64,000 bases of DNA from Paraburkholderia bannensis (GCF_014200455.1 NZ_JACHBW010000013.1:1-64000); one strand, 5' to 3'. Shown: positions 36,878 to 45,397, counted from the stretch's first letter. The notes: generated from the letters alone by a model not told the origin. Translations and numbers: made by a program.

Positions 36878-37420
36878 CGGTCAGGTCGGTTGCGAGTAAC
36901 GGTGACGTGCGTAGAGACGTTGCGTGTCGGTTGAGCGGATTGGCGCGTGCTAGCGAGAGGCGAAGGCCGCGCGTGCGGCCGCGCTTGCCGATGCTACGCG
37001 AGATGCGCGCAAGCTTGATGTCAGGTGAGGGCTGGCGGCCCTGACGTGGCTGGCTGGCCTGGAAGGGCGGGCTGGCGGAGGAGGAACGACGGCAGGTCGG
37101 CGGCGCAAGGCGCGACGCGCACGGTGGCGAGCATGCGCTGCACCGATGCCCTGACCGTCCCGCCGCGTGCGTGCTGTTCCCCGGGATGCGCCTCGCAGTC
37201 ACAGACACACAGTCTGCCTTTGCGACGGCGTACTAATGACTGACCGACGACTGACCGACACCTTACCAGCGGCTCACGCCACCTGAAAAGCATGATGCTA
37301 CGTTGCGCCCTTTGCTACCGTCCAGTGCCGTTTCTTTCGAGGTGTTACGGAGGTTACAGGTCGTATCGCGCGCGTGTAAGGACTTGGGCGTCGAGGCGTC
37401 GGCAGTCGTCGATAAGATTG
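36878..37420. other. 543-base non-coding region upstream of mdtA
   Basis: No credible gene. It separates the mdtABC operon from the IclR gene, both on the minus strand, and should contain the pump promoter. It includes an exact 11-base tandem repeat (37237-37258) and a GC-rich hairpin near 36966-36981. Confidence 0.6.
37237..37258. promoter_or_regulatory. Exact 11-base direct repeat, possible response-regulator site
   Basis: GACTGACCGAC occurs twice in tandem with an 11-base period, one helical turn. OmpR/PhoB-type response regulators, including the BaeR family that controls mdtABC in enteric bacteria, bind direct repeats with this period. It lies 360 bases upstream of mdtA. Role inferred. 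Confidence 0.35.
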
Positions 37421-38275
37421 TCAGCGGGAAGGCGGCGCGGGTCGCACGGGCGCGGGCAGTCGAGCCGTGCCGCCGATCTCCTGCGCGATGCGCTCCACGC
37501 ATTCGCGCAGCAGCGGCACCGCATGCGAGACCAGCCAGTCGCGCGGACATTGCTGGGCCGCGCCGCCGCAATTGATCGCGTAGAGCTCGCCGTTGGGCCC
37601 GGCAAAAGCGCCGGCGATGGCGTTCAGGCCTTCGTACCATTCGCCGATGGCCATGCCGTAGCCCTGCGCGACGGTTTCCGCGAGCGCGGCGTCCATGCGG
37701 CTGCTGACGAAGCCCCAGTCGTTCCCCGCAGCGGCCTGCAGGGCCGTGGTCAGTTCCGCGCGCGAGTCGGTGTCGAGCGCCACCAGGTAGGCGCGGCCCA
37801 CGGCGGTGCGGCTCATGTCGATACGCGAGCCCACTTCGAGGCGCGACACCAGCACGGCCGAGCGCGGCCGGATCGCGTCGATCACCACCATGTCGAGGCG
37901 GTCTCGCACCGCCAGGTGCACCGACAGGGCGGTGCGCTCGGCGAGGCGCGTGAGGAAGGGGCGGGCGCGTTCGCGCAGGTCGGCGTTGCGCAGGAAGCCG
38001 CTGGACAGTTCGAGCACCGACGAAGTCAGCACGAAGCGCTCGCTATCGGGCAGGCGGGCCAGAAAACCAGTCGAGACGAGCGTGCCCGTCAGGCGCGAAA
38101 GCGTCGCTTTGGGAATGCCGGTAAGCTCCGTCAGTTCGCGATTGCCAAGGGGCGTTTCTGCAGCGGCAATCGCGCGCAGGACCGTCAGGCCGCGCGCCAG
38201 CGCCGTGACTTCGTCGGCGCTGCCGTCTTTCGAGTCCCGCGCCGCTTCGCTGCGGGATGGGGGGTGGGAGGTCAT
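37421..38275 (-). CDS. IclR-family transcriptional regulator
   Basis: A 284-residue regulator. The N-terminal winged helix (ALARGLTVLRAIAAAETPLGNRELTELTGIPKATLSRLTGTL) is followed by the IclR effector domain (RDRLDMVVIDAIRPRSAV, SRIDMSRTAVGRAYL, and a C-terminal GPNGELYAINCGG). The ATG at 38275 is preferred over TTG at 38281. It stands alone; the effector and targets are unknown. A site resembling the IclR consensus lies upstream at 38330. Confidence 0.85.
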   Translation of the reverse strand: MTSHPPSRSEAARDSKDGSADEVTALARGLTVLRAIAAAETPLGNRELTELTGIPKATLSRLTGTLVSTGFLARLPDSERFVLTSSVLELSSGFLRNADLRERARPFLTRLAERTALSVHLAVRDRLDMVVIDAIRPRSAVLVSRLEVGSRIDMSRTAVGRAYLVALDTDSRAELTTALQAAAGNDWGFVSSRMDAALAETVAQGYGMAIGEWYEGLNAIAGAFAGPNGELYAINCGGAAQQCPRDWLVSHAVPLLRECVERIAQEIGGTARLPAPVRPAPPSR

Positions 38276-38709
38276 CGGCAAAGCTCTCAGGTGTGGTTGT
38301 TGGTTTGTCGTCTTGTTGTGTGTGTTTTTTGGAACACTATTTCAACTTTTATTGCATCGCGTGCAAACTCGATACGCATGGAAGACGGGGCGAAATCCCG
38401 GCGCAAAGCCCAACTGTCGGACGAAAGCCGCACAGCACGGGGAAACGCGGGCCACATCGATATCTAAAAAACATAATCCGCTATGTTTGATAGTTCGCGT
38501 AATCTGGCGAGATTTTGCTTGACTTAGTCAGCATATGGGTAAAAAATGGAATCTAATTTCGACAGGATCTGAAATCCTCACATCGCACATCGGTTTGAGT
38601 TTCTTTGCACCAATATTGCGCGGTGTTAGGGTTTCGGCGGTCATGGCGCAGTCGTATGGCAAGGGTTTGAATTGATTCGATGACGTTTGAAGCATCGGCC
38701 TGAACCCGG

Positions 38710-38735
38710 AACCTCGCGAACCTTGCGGGGTTTTT
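38710..38735 (+). terminator. Terminator 1 of the IclR-LysR gap
   Basis: AACCTCGC and GCGGGGTT form an 8-bp stem with one G-T pair and a 7-base loop, followed by further T residues. No protein gene ends just upstream on this strand. Confidence 0.7.
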
Positions 38736-38747
38736 AAGTGTCTCGGG

Positions 38748-38764
38748 TTATGCATAACGCATAA
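38748..38764. promoter_or_regulatory. Palindrome TTATGC-N5-GCATAA
   Basis: A perfect 6-base inverted repeat around ATAAC, just upstream of the possible small-RNA segment. The spacing and the T-N11-A content suit a LysR-type operator, and a LysR gene follows 276 bases downstream. Role inferred. Confidence 0.35.
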
Positions 38765-38769
38765 ATTGC

Positions 38770-38896
38770 AATTCCCCCTCTACGATTCGCTGCCGGCCTG
38801 ATCCAGCGGTCGATTACCGGCTCTCAGGTTCTAGCACGGCCCTCGGAATGGCTAGAACTTTTCAAAGCGTCACGTTCACACGTGGCGCTTTTTTTT
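38770..38896 (+). ncRNA. Candidate small RNA ending in a strong terminator
   Basis: The segment contains GTTCTAGC and GCTAGAAC as an exact 8-base inverted repeat (38828-38858) and ends in a 9-bp terminator stem (GCGTCACGT / ACGTGGCGC, TCAC loop, 38867-38888) with eight T residues. No open reading frame uses it, and the nearest upstream protein gene on this strand is more than 9 kb away. The 5' end is a guess. Confidence 0.45.
38867..38896 (+). terminator. Terminator 2, strong, 8-T tail
   Basis: A 9-bp stem with one G-T pair, TCAC loop and a run of eight T. It sits 144 bases before the LysR start, so it must end a transcript that begins in this gap, or attenuate the LysR mRNA. Confidence 0.85.
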
Positions 38897-39039
38897 CGCG
38901 TGCGCCAGCGCACACGGCTCCACCATTCTGCTTCTTATTGGTCCGGCAATACGTGGCATTGCGCGGCAATGCGTATTACCCGAATCGTTCGGCGAGCTTT
39001 GCCGTACCATCGCCGATAACCCGTTCGATGGGGCGGCAC

Positions 39040-39957
39040 ATGTTATCCGAAGATGAACTCGCCTTGCTCGCAGCGATACGCGAAAGCGGCAGTCTGTCGC
39101 GTGCCGCCGCACGCCTGAACAAGGCGCCTTCGACGGTTTCACACGCGGCACGTCAACTGGAGGCCCGCTTTGACGCGCTGCTGTTCGACCGCCGCAATTA
39201 CCGGCTGCAACTCACGCCCGCCGGGCAATTGCTCGCCGACGAAGCGGGCCGGCTGATGCAGGACGTCGCGCGCATGACGCAGCGTGTGCGCCAGGTGGCG
39301 AATGGCTGGGAAGACCGCCTCTGGATCGTCACGGACGAGATTCTCGAATTCGAATTGCTGATGCCGGTAGTGCGCGATTTCGATGCGCTCGAATCGGGCG
39401 TCAGGCTGCGCTTCACGCACGAGGTGCTGGCGGGCACCTGGGAGGCGCTGCGCGACGGCCGCGCCGACCTGATCATCGGTGCGACCAACGAGCCGCCCGC
39501 GATCGCCGGTTTGCACTGGTTCGAACTGGGCGTGATGGAGTGGGTGTTCGCGGTCGCCGCGCGCCACCCGCTGGCCAGCGAGACGGCGCCGCTTACGCGC
39601 GAGCGCATACTCGCCGCGCGCGGCGTGGCGGTGGCCGATTCGTCGCGGCATACCCCTGGGCGTGCATATGGGCTGCTCGGCGGTCAGGACCTGCTGGCGG
39701 TGCCCACCATGCGCGCCAAGATACTCGCGCAACGCGACGGTCTGGGCGTTGGCTGGGTGCCGCGCGAGCGCGCCGCGAAGCTGCTGGCGAGCGGCGAACT
39801 CATCGAGAAAGAAACCGTCAGCCCGCGCGAACCCAACGTGCTCTACGTGGCGTGGCGCGCCGAACGGCCCGGCCGCGCGCTGCAATGGTGGATCGAGCAG
39901 TTGCGCCAGCCGCGTCTGGCAGAGCGGCTCGTCAAGGGGATCGAGGTGAGCGTCTAG
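39040..39957 (+). CDS. LysR-family transcriptional regulator
   Basis: A 305-residue LysR protein. The N-terminal helix-turn-helix is LSEDELALLAAIRESGSLSRAAARLNKAPSTVSHAARQLEARF; the effector domain includes LRDGRADLIIGATNEPP and VGWVPRERAAKLLASGEL. The ATG at 39040, preceded by GGGGCGG, fits the family start; 39028 is possible. The longer opening from 38848 runs through the terminator and was rejected. It precedes a short-chain dehydrogenase by 132 bases and may regulate it. Confidence 0.87.
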   Translation: MLSEDELALLAAIRESGSLSRAAARLNKAPSTVSHAARQLEARFDALLFDRRNYRLQLTPAGQLLADEAGRLMQDVARMTQRVRQVANGWEDRLWIVTDEILEFELLMPVVRDFDALESGVRLRFTHEVLAGTWEALRDGRADLIIGATNEPPAIAGLHWFELGVMEWVFAVAARHPLASETAPLTRERILAARGVAVADSSRHTPGRAYGLLGGQDLLAVPTMRAKILAQRDGLGVGWVPRERAAKLLASGELIEKETVSPREPNVLYVAWRAERPGRALQWWIEQLRQPRLAERLVKGIEVSV

Positions 39958-40089
39958 GGGCGCACGGGCAAAAACGTTCGAAGATTTCGAATATCCTCAT
40001 CGGCGAACTCGTACGGCAACGCACTTCGCGCCCGGCATCATGACGTTACGGTCCAGCACGGAACCACTTTCCCAAACCGGAGAAACGTT

Positions 40090-40827
40090 ATGAATCGCTT
40101 TGCCAACAAAACTGTCCTCGTCACCGGCGGCACCAGCGGTATCGGTCTTGCCACCGCCCAGGCCTATGCAGCCGAAGGTGCGCGTGTCGTTGTCACGGGG
40201 CGCGACGAAGCCGCACTTGCAGCCGCCCGCGACCTTCTTGGCGCTCATGCGCTCGCCTACCGCAACGATGCCGCCTCGCCCGCCGCCTCGCGCGAACTCG
40301 CCGCTGCGTTGCGCGAGGAAGGGGTCCAGCTGGACGCCGTGTTCATCAACGCCGGCGTGGCGAAGTTCGCGCCGTTCGATCAGGTCGACGAAGCGCTCTG
40401 GGACGACAGCTTCAACATCAACGTCAAGGGTGCGTACTTCCAGATTCAGGCGCTGCTGCCGCTGCTGAACTCGGGCGCATCGATCGTGCTCAACGGCTCG
40501 ATCAACGCGCATATCGGCATGCCTTCGTCGTCGGTCTACGCGGCGAGCAAGGCGGCGCTGGTGTCGTTCGCGAAGACGCTCTCGGCGGAACTGCTGCCGC
40601 GCGGCGTGCGCGTGAATGTCGTGAGCCCCGGCCCGGTCACCACGCCGCTGCACGGCAAGCTCGGCATGGACGACGCGACCAAGGGCGAACTGGCGAAGCA
40701 GATCCCGCTCGGCCGCTTCGGTACGGCCGCCGAACTGGCTTCGACGGTGCTGCATCTGAGTGCGCCGGAGTCGGCGTTTATCGTCGGCACCGAGATCATC
40801 GTCGATGGCGGCATGAGCCAGCTCTGA
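40090..40827 (+). CDS. Short-chain dehydrogenase/reductase
   Basis: A 245-residue classical SDR. The cofactor motif TGGTSGIG is at residues 12-19, NAG at 87-89, and the catalytic Ser137, Tyr150 and Lys154 (SSVYAASK) are all present. GR at positions 37-38 suggests NADP use. It ends with the common IIVDGGMSQL. The substrate is unknown. It follows the LysR gene on the same strand and ends at a bidirectional terminator. Confidence 0.88.
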   Translation: MNRFANKTVLVTGGTSGIGLATAQAYAAEGARVVVTGRDEAALAAARDLLGAHALAYRNDAASPAASRELAAALREEGVQLDAVFINAGVAKFAPFDQVDEALWDDSFNINVKGAYFQIQALLPLLNSGASIVLNGSINAHIGMPSSSVYAASKAALVSFAKTLSAELLPRGVRVNVVSPGPVTTPLHGKLGMDDATKGELAKQIPLGRFGTAAELASTVLHLSAPESAFIVGTEIIVDGGMSQL

Positions 40828-40852
40828 TCGCAGCGTAGTCGCAAAGAAAAAA

Positions 40853-40880
40853 GGCGCGGGCGGTGAAAACCGCTCGCGCC
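40853..40880. terminator. Bidirectional terminator between SDR and amtB
   Basis: A 12-bp stem (GGCGCGGGCGGT / ACCGCTCGCGCC, one G-T pair) with GAAA loop. A-rich sequence on the left gives a U tract for minus-strand amtB transcripts, and TTCT on the right serves the plus-strand gene. Confidence 0.8.
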
Positions 40881-40913
40881 TTCTGGCGTCGGGACACAGT
40901 GTCGCCTAAGCGG

Positions 40914-42131
40914 TCACGACACCGATTCGCGCTCCGGCGTCGCCGTGATCTTGTGAATCGACAGATCGGCGCCGTTGTATTCGTCTTCCTGATCGATGCG
41001 CAGGCCCACGGTCGCGCGCAGCACGCCATAGACCACGAAACCGCCCACCGACGCCATCACGATGCCGGCCAGCGTGCCGGCGATCTGCGCGCCCAGCGAC
41101 ACGCCGCCGATGCCGCCCAGCGCGCGCGTGCCGAAAATCCCCGCCGCGATGCCGCCCCACGCGCCGCACAGACCGTGCAGCGGCCACACGCCGAGCACGT
41201 CGTCGATGCGCCAGCGGTTCTGCACGCAGGTGAACATATAGACGAACAGCACGCCCGCCACCGCACCCGTGGCCAGCGCGCCCAGCGGATGCATGATGTC
41301 CGAGCCCGCGCACACGGCCACCAGCCCCGCGAGCGGCCCGTTATAGGTGAAGCCCGGGTCGTTGCGGCCCGCGAGCCAGGCCGACAGCGTGCCGCCCACC
41401 ATCGCCATCAGCGAGTTCACCGCGACGAGGCCGCTGATCTTGTCGATGGTCTGCGCGCTCATCACGTTGAAGCCGAACCAGCCCACCGCGAGCACCCAGG
41501 CGCCCAGCGCGAGAAACGGGATGCTCGAAGGCGGATGCGCGGAGATGCGTCCGTCGCGCGAATAGCGGCCATGACGCGCGCCCAGCAGCATCACGGCCGG
41601 CAACGCGACCCAGCCGCCGAACGCATGCACGACCACGGAGCCTGCGAAGTCGTGGAACGGCGCGCCGAAGACATGCGTGATCGCATCCTCGAAACCCAGC
41701 CGGTTGTTCCAGACCATGCCCTCGAAGAACGGGTAGATGAAGCCCGTGATCACGAAGGTGGCGAACAGTTGCGGATTGAATTTCGAGCGTTCGGCGATGC
41801 CGCCCGAGACGATGGCCGGAATCGCCGCCGCGAACGTGAGCAGGAAGAAGAAGCGCACCAGCTGATAGCCGTTGTGTTCGGCGAGCAGCGAAGCCGGGGA
41901 GAAGAACTGCACGCCGTACGCGATCGTGTAGCCGATGAAGAAATAGGCGATCGTCGACACGGAGAAGTCGACGAGGATTTTCACGAGCGCATTGACCTGA
42001 TTCTTCTTGCGCACGGTGCCGAGTTCGAGGAACGCGAAGCCCGCGTGCATCGCGAGCACCATGGCGGCTCCGAGCAGGAGGAAAAGCGTGTCGGTGCCGG
42101 TTTTGAGGTTGTCCATCCTTGCGTCCTGCAT
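40914..42131 (-). CDS. amtB: Ammonium transporter AmtB
   Basis: A 405-residue Amt/MEP protein with about eleven helices. It has AAMVLAMHAGFAFLE at the N-terminus, the first pore His in FAGSVVVHAFGGW, and the second in WPLHGLCGAWGGIAAGIFG. A GAHASIG-like helical end is followed by a short cytoplasmic tail. No signal peptide and no adjacent glnK are seen. ATG at 42131 or 42116 could start translation. A sigma-54 promoter and an NtrC-like site upstream indicate nitrogen control. Confidence 0.92.
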   Translation of the reverse strand: MQDARMDNLKTGTDTLFLLLGAAMVLAMHAGFAFLELGTVRKKNQVNALVKILVDFSVSTIAYFFIGYTIAYGVQFFSPASLLAEHNGYQLVRFFFLLTFAAAIPAIVSGGIAERSKFNPQLFATFVITGFIYPFFEGMVWNNRLGFEDAITHVFGAPFHDFAGSVVVHAFGGWVALPAVMLLGARHGRYSRDGRISAHPPSSIPFLALGAWVLAVGWFGFNVMSAQTIDKISGLVAVNSLMAMVGGTLSAWLAGRNDPGFTYNGPLAGLVAVCAGSDIMHPLGALATGAVAGVLFVYMFTCVQNRWRIDDVLGVWPLHGLCGAWGGIAAGIFGTRALGGIGGVSLGAQIAGTLAGIVMASVGGFVVYGVLRATVGLRIDQEDEYNGADLSIHKITATPERESVS

Positions 42132-42154
42132 TTGCCCTAAAGGAGCGCGTTTGG

Positions 42155-42170
42155 AGCAAGATGCGGGCCA
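42155..42170 (-). promoter_or_regulatory. Sigma-54 promoter of amtB
   Basis: On the minus strand the sequence TGGCCCGCATCTTGCT fits the -24/-12 consensus TGGCACG-N4-TTGCW with one mismatch, with GG and GC spaced by exactly ten bases. The expected start site is about 12-15 bases before the amtB ATG. Confidence 0.8.
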
Positions 42171-42328
42171 GGAGTGTGCCGGTTATGCGCCAGCGTGGTG
42201 AATCGGGTCGTATGACGAGGCATTCTGACAGTGCGTGAGTGCACCGGAGCGGAACTTGTAGCCGCGCGGGATGCGCCGTCCTTGCGCGTGAGCGTCATGC
42301 TGGTGCGAAGCAATTCCAGTGCGTTTCG

Positions 42329-42343
42329 GCACAATTGCAGTGC
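42329..42343. promoter_or_regulatory. NtrC-like binding site upstream of amtB
   Basis: GCAC-AATTGCA-GTGC matches the GCAC-N7-GTGC half-site arrangement of NtrC sites. It lies about 165 bases upstream of the sigma-54 promoter, a normal enhancer distance. Confidence 0.6.
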
Positions 42344-42567
42344 TTGCGCGCAAAACTGGTGAGGCGAAGCGCCAGATTGGGGCGATGTATTTAATTATCC
42401 TTTCTATATCAGTGGTTTGTTGGTAATTAGAAATAATCGGCGTGGCGAAACGGCGCTGACCCTCAAGCGCCCTGAGGTCTGACAGATACCCCGCACGCGG
42501 GGCGCAAACGCCGACATAATGGTGAATCGACACTTTCTGCCGTCCGGACGCTCCGAACCGCCACTCA

Positions 42568-44298
42568 ATGCGCCTCACCACCAAAGGGCTGTTGCTGATC
42601 GCGATTCCCGCAGTTTTCGAGTTGACCTTGCTGTCGGCCATCGTCAAGGCCGAGGCCGACGCGGAAGCCGCCGAGCGCATGGGACAGCACAGCCAGGAAG
42701 TGCTGGCGCAGGCGGGCCGCGTGCTGGAGCCGGTGCTGGTCGAGTCGGTCAGGTTGCGCGGCGCGGTGGCGGCCAGCGATACACATTTTTCGACGCCGGT
42801 CGCCATCTGGATGGACGTGGACCGGCGCATCGACCGGCTGGTCGATCTCGTCTCCGACAATCCGTCCCAGGTCGCGCGCGCGGTGCAGATCCGCCAGGCG
42901 GTGCAAAGCTACCGGCAGTGGTCGGACCGCATCCAGGATCTGCTGCACTCGGGCCGTCGTGCCGATCTCGTCGAGCGCTTTCGCACTTTTGCAGATTTCG
43001 ATGTGCTCGATCGCGTGCGCACCCAGGTCAGCTCGTTCCAGACCGAGGAGCGCCGCCTCGACGTGACGCGCGTGAGCGCTGCCGAACAGGCGCGCGCGCA
43101 ACAGCAAGCTCTTGTGATGGCGGCTGTGATCGGCTCGATCGCGCTGGTGGCGCTCTCGGTCTGGCTGTTCACGCGCGGCTTGCGCGGGCGGCTCGATGCG
43201 CTTTCGGATAACGCCGGGCGGCTGGCGGGCAACGAACCGCTTGCACCGCTCACGAGCGGCAACGACGAAATCGCCCAGCTCGATCTCACGCTGCATCAGA
43301 TCAGCCAGCGCCTCGTGGAGGCGGAACGTCTGCGGCTGGGTTTCCAGGCCGACCTCGCGCGCCGCGCCGCGCAACTGGCGGCGATCAACGAGAACCTGCG
43401 CCAGCAGACCCAGGAAAACGAGATGTTCATCCATAGCGTGTCGCACGATTTGCGCGCACCGCTGGTGAACCTGCAGGGTTTCTCGCGCGAACTCACGCAC
43501 GCTTGCGACGACCTGCGCGAACGCGTGGCGCGCTCATCGCTGTCGCCCGAGGCGCGCGAGCGGGTGGAGCGCGTCATCAATGAAGATATCGCCGAGGCCT
43601 TGCGCTATCTGCAGACCGCGGTGCTGCGCGCCTCGCACATCATCGATGCGCTGCTGCGGCTGGCGCGCGTTGGGCGCGTGGAGTACCGGCGTCAGCGCGT
43701 CAATGTGCAGGAACTGGTGCAGCGCGTGGTCGATGCGATGCATGCTTCCGTGCGCGCGCGACAGGCGCAGGTGAGTGTGCGCCCCTTGCCGCCCGTGTGG
43801 GGCGATCCCACCGCGCTCGAACAGATCTTCGCGAACCTGATTGGCAACGCGCTTAATTATCTCGATCCGTCACGCGAGGGGCGCGTCGAGATCGGCACGG
43901 CCAATGCGCCGCCGGGCGTGGAGTCGCTGCAGATCTTCTATGTGCGCGACAACGGCCTGGGGATACCCGCAGTAGCATTGCCGCGTCTTTTTCAGGCTTT
44001 TCAGCGCATGCACGGCAATGTCGCGCCGGGCGAGGGAATTGGACTCGCACTCGTGCGGCGCATGGTTGAACGGCACGGTGGGCGTGTGTGGGTGGAATCC
44101 GTCGAGGGCGAGGGCACGACCTTCTATCTTTCGCTGCCCGACGCGCTGGCGGTCGTGCCGCCCGCGCCGGGTGAGGCCGCTGCGTTGATGGCTGCGCACG
44201 AGCGCGAACTGCGCGGCGGTGAGGCGGACGAAGCCAGGGAACTGGCCGTGATGGGGGGCGCAGCAGGGAGCGCAGCCGGGGGCGAACAGCGGGCGTAG
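42568..44298 (+). CDS. Orphan sensor histidine kinase with CHASE3-like sensor
   Basis: A 576-residue membrane kinase. There is an N-terminal helix (LLLIAIPAVFELTLLSAIV), an all-helical periplasmic sensor (about residues 30-180) like CHASE3, a second helix (about 190-210), and a HAMP linker. The phospho-acceptor His293 is in SVSHDLRAPLVNLQGFSREL, and the ATPase domain has GNALNYLDP, DNGLGIP and GEGIGLALVRRMVERHGG. No response regulator gene is adjacent. The C-terminus is Ala/Glu/Gly-rich. The signal is unknown. Confidence 0.87.
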   Translation: MRLTTKGLLLIAIPAVFELTLLSAIVKAEADAEAAERMGQHSQEVLAQAGRVLEPVLVESVRLRGAVAASDTHFSTPVAIWMDVDRRIDRLVDLVSDNPSQVARAVQIRQAVQSYRQWSDRIQDLLHSGRRADLVERFRTFADFDVLDRVRTQVSSFQTEERRLDVTRVSAAEQARAQQQALVMAAVIGSIALVALSVWLFTRGLRGRLDALSDNAGRLAGNEPLAPLTSGNDEIAQLDLTLHQISQRLVEAERLRLGFQADLARRAAQLAAINENLRQQTQENEMFIHSVSHDLRAPLVNLQGFSRELTHACDDLRERVARSSLSPEARERVERVINEDIAEALRYLQTAVLRASHIIDALLRLARVGRVEYRRQRVNVQELVQRVVDAMHASVRARQAQVSVRPLPPVWGDPTALEQIFANLIGNALNYLDPSREGRVEIGTANAPPGVESLQIFYVRDNGLGIPAVALPRLFQAFQRMHGNVAPGEGIGLALVRRMVERHGGRVWVESVEGEGTTFYLSLPDALAVVPPAPGEAAALMAAHERELRGGEADEARELAVMGGAAGSAAGGEQRA

Positions 44299-44316
44299 CA
44301 GGGGGGCAGGGGTGCA

Positions 44317-44643
44317 CTAGCAGGCGAAGAGCCGACGTTGCTTGAGCAACTGATGCCCGCGCACCGACCACAGGCAACCTGCGACCGCGAGCACGAACAC
44401 AATGGCCAGCGCGCCGCGTGGGCTCAGGTAGGGCGCGACGGGAATCTCGCCCGGCGCTGCGAAAGTACGCTGCAGCATGACCAGCGCAGCCCACAGGGAC
44501 ACAGCGGCCTGGATCAGCATGCGCCGGCCGCGTACATGGCGCGCGCGTTCTGCCGAGGTGCCGCGCCGGTTCGAATGACGGCAGAAGAAGGCGATTGCCA
44601 TCAACGCAACCGCGAGAAGAATGACCCAGTCCGTGAGCGCCAT
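44317..44643 (-). CDS. Small membrane protein of unknown function
   Basis: A 108-residue protein with three likely membrane helices (about residues 5-20, 42-60 and 78-95) separated by basic loops (RRGTSAERARHVRGRR). No family recognised. The ATG at 44643 has GGAG about nine bases upstream on the minus strand. It converges on the histidine kinase gene and ends 18 bases from its stop. Confidence 0.6.
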   Translation of the reverse strand: MALTDWVILLAVALMAIAFFCRHSNRRGTSAERARHVRGRRMLIQAAVSLWAALVMLQRTFAAPGEIPVAPYLSPRGALAIVFVLAVAGCLWSVRGHQLLKQRRLFAC

Positions 44644-44757
44644 CGCAACACACTCCAGCAATTTGACAATACGTAGAACCGCTATTGTCGGGAGTGCAGA
44701 TCGATATGGGCATCAGAAGGATCCTAATTTTCGCCCGTGTACGTTAAAGACTGTCAG

Positions 44758-44792
44758 ATGCGTACGCTCCGCGGGTGGCCGAGCGTACGCAT
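44758..44792. repeat. 12-bp perfect inverted repeat
   Basis: ATGCGTACGCTC and its exact complement are separated by 11 bases, 24 bases downstream of the stop of the minus-strand DJ-1 gene. It is terminator-like but lacks an immediate U tract on either strand. Confidence 0.6.
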
Positions 44793-44815
44793 AATCCGGG
44801 CTTGATCGGCGGGTT

Positions 44816-45397
44816 TTACGGTTCGATGCGCGTGCCGAGCAGCGCGAGAAACTGGCGCAGCCATTCCGGATGCGCGGGCCAGGCGGGCGCCGTGACAAAG
44901 GGCGCGTCGGTGACGGCGCTGTCGATGGCGATGTCGGCATATTCGCCGCCCGCGAGACGCACTTCGGGGGCGCAGGCCGGATAGGCCGAAATGCGCTTGC
45001 CGCGAATCACCTCGGCGGCGGCGAGCAACTGCGCTGCGTGACAGATCGCCGCGATCGGCTTGTTGGCACCGGCGAAATATTGAACGATCTCGATGACTTT
45101 CGGATTCAGGCGCAGATACTCGGGCGCCCGGCCGCCGGCGATGGCCAGGGCGTCATAGCTCTTCGGATCGATCTCGTCGAAGCTCGCGTTCAGCGCGAAC
45201 TGATGGCCAGGCTTCTCCGTATAGGTCTGATCGCCTTCGAAATCGTGGATCGCGGTCTTGATGCGTTCGCCGGACTTTTTGCCCGGACACACGGCATCCA
45301 CCTTGTGGCCCACCGCCTGGAGTGCCTGAAACGGCACCATCGTTTCATAGTCTTCGGCAAAGTCGCCCGTGAGGAAGAGGATCTTCTTGACTGCCAT
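44816..45397 (-). CDS. DJ-1/PfpI-family protein
   Basis: A 193-residue class I glutamine-amidotransferase-like protein. It begins KKILFLTGDFAEDYETMVPFQAL and has the nucleophile elbow Cys119 in AAICHAAQLL, with AIAGGRAPEYLR before it. Family members act as glyoxalases, deglycase-like enzymes or stress proteins; which applies cannot be told. It is divergent from the GNAT gene, with 59 bases between starts. Confidence 0.85.
   Translation of the reverse strand: MAVKKILFLTGDFAEDYETMVPFQALQAVGHKVDAVCPGKKSGERIKTAIHDFEGDQTYTEKPGHQFALNASFDEIDPKSYDALAIAGGRAPEYLRLNPKVIEIVQYFAGANKPIAAICHAAQLLAAAEVIRGKRISAYPACAPEVRLAGGEYADIAIDSAVTDAPFVTAPAWPAHPEWLRQFLALLGTRIEP

Larger units (their letters stand above)
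38276..39039. other. 764-base region with terminators and possible small RNA
   Basis: No convincing protein-coding gene. It is AT-richer than the surroundings. It holds an IclR-like palindrome at 38330-38344 (TGGAACACTATTTCA), a weak promoter candidate (TTGACT at 38519-38524, 17-base spacer), two Rho-independent terminators and two inverted repeats. This arrangement suggests at least one short untranslated transcript on the plus strand. Confidence 0.5.
42132..42567. other. Divergent 436-base region between amtB and histidine kinase
   Basis: No protein gene. It contains the amtB sigma-54 promoter and NtrC-like site on the left half and an AT-rich stretch (about 42385-42440) on the right, which probably carries the promoter of the kinase gene. 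Confidence 0.65.

Noticed and set aside
37021..37293. Short minus-strand openings upstream of mdtA
   Set aside because: Arg/Cys-rich, no ribosome site, and they overlap the direct-repeat region. Non-coding is more likely.
38560..38740. Possible tRNA or tmRNA
   Set aside because: No cloverleaf: T-arm consensus, anticodon arm and CCA-type acceptor pairing could not be found.
38528..38755. 75-codon minus-strand opening in the IclR-LysR gap
   Set aside because: It spans a terminator hairpin, has no ribosome site and no family resemblance.
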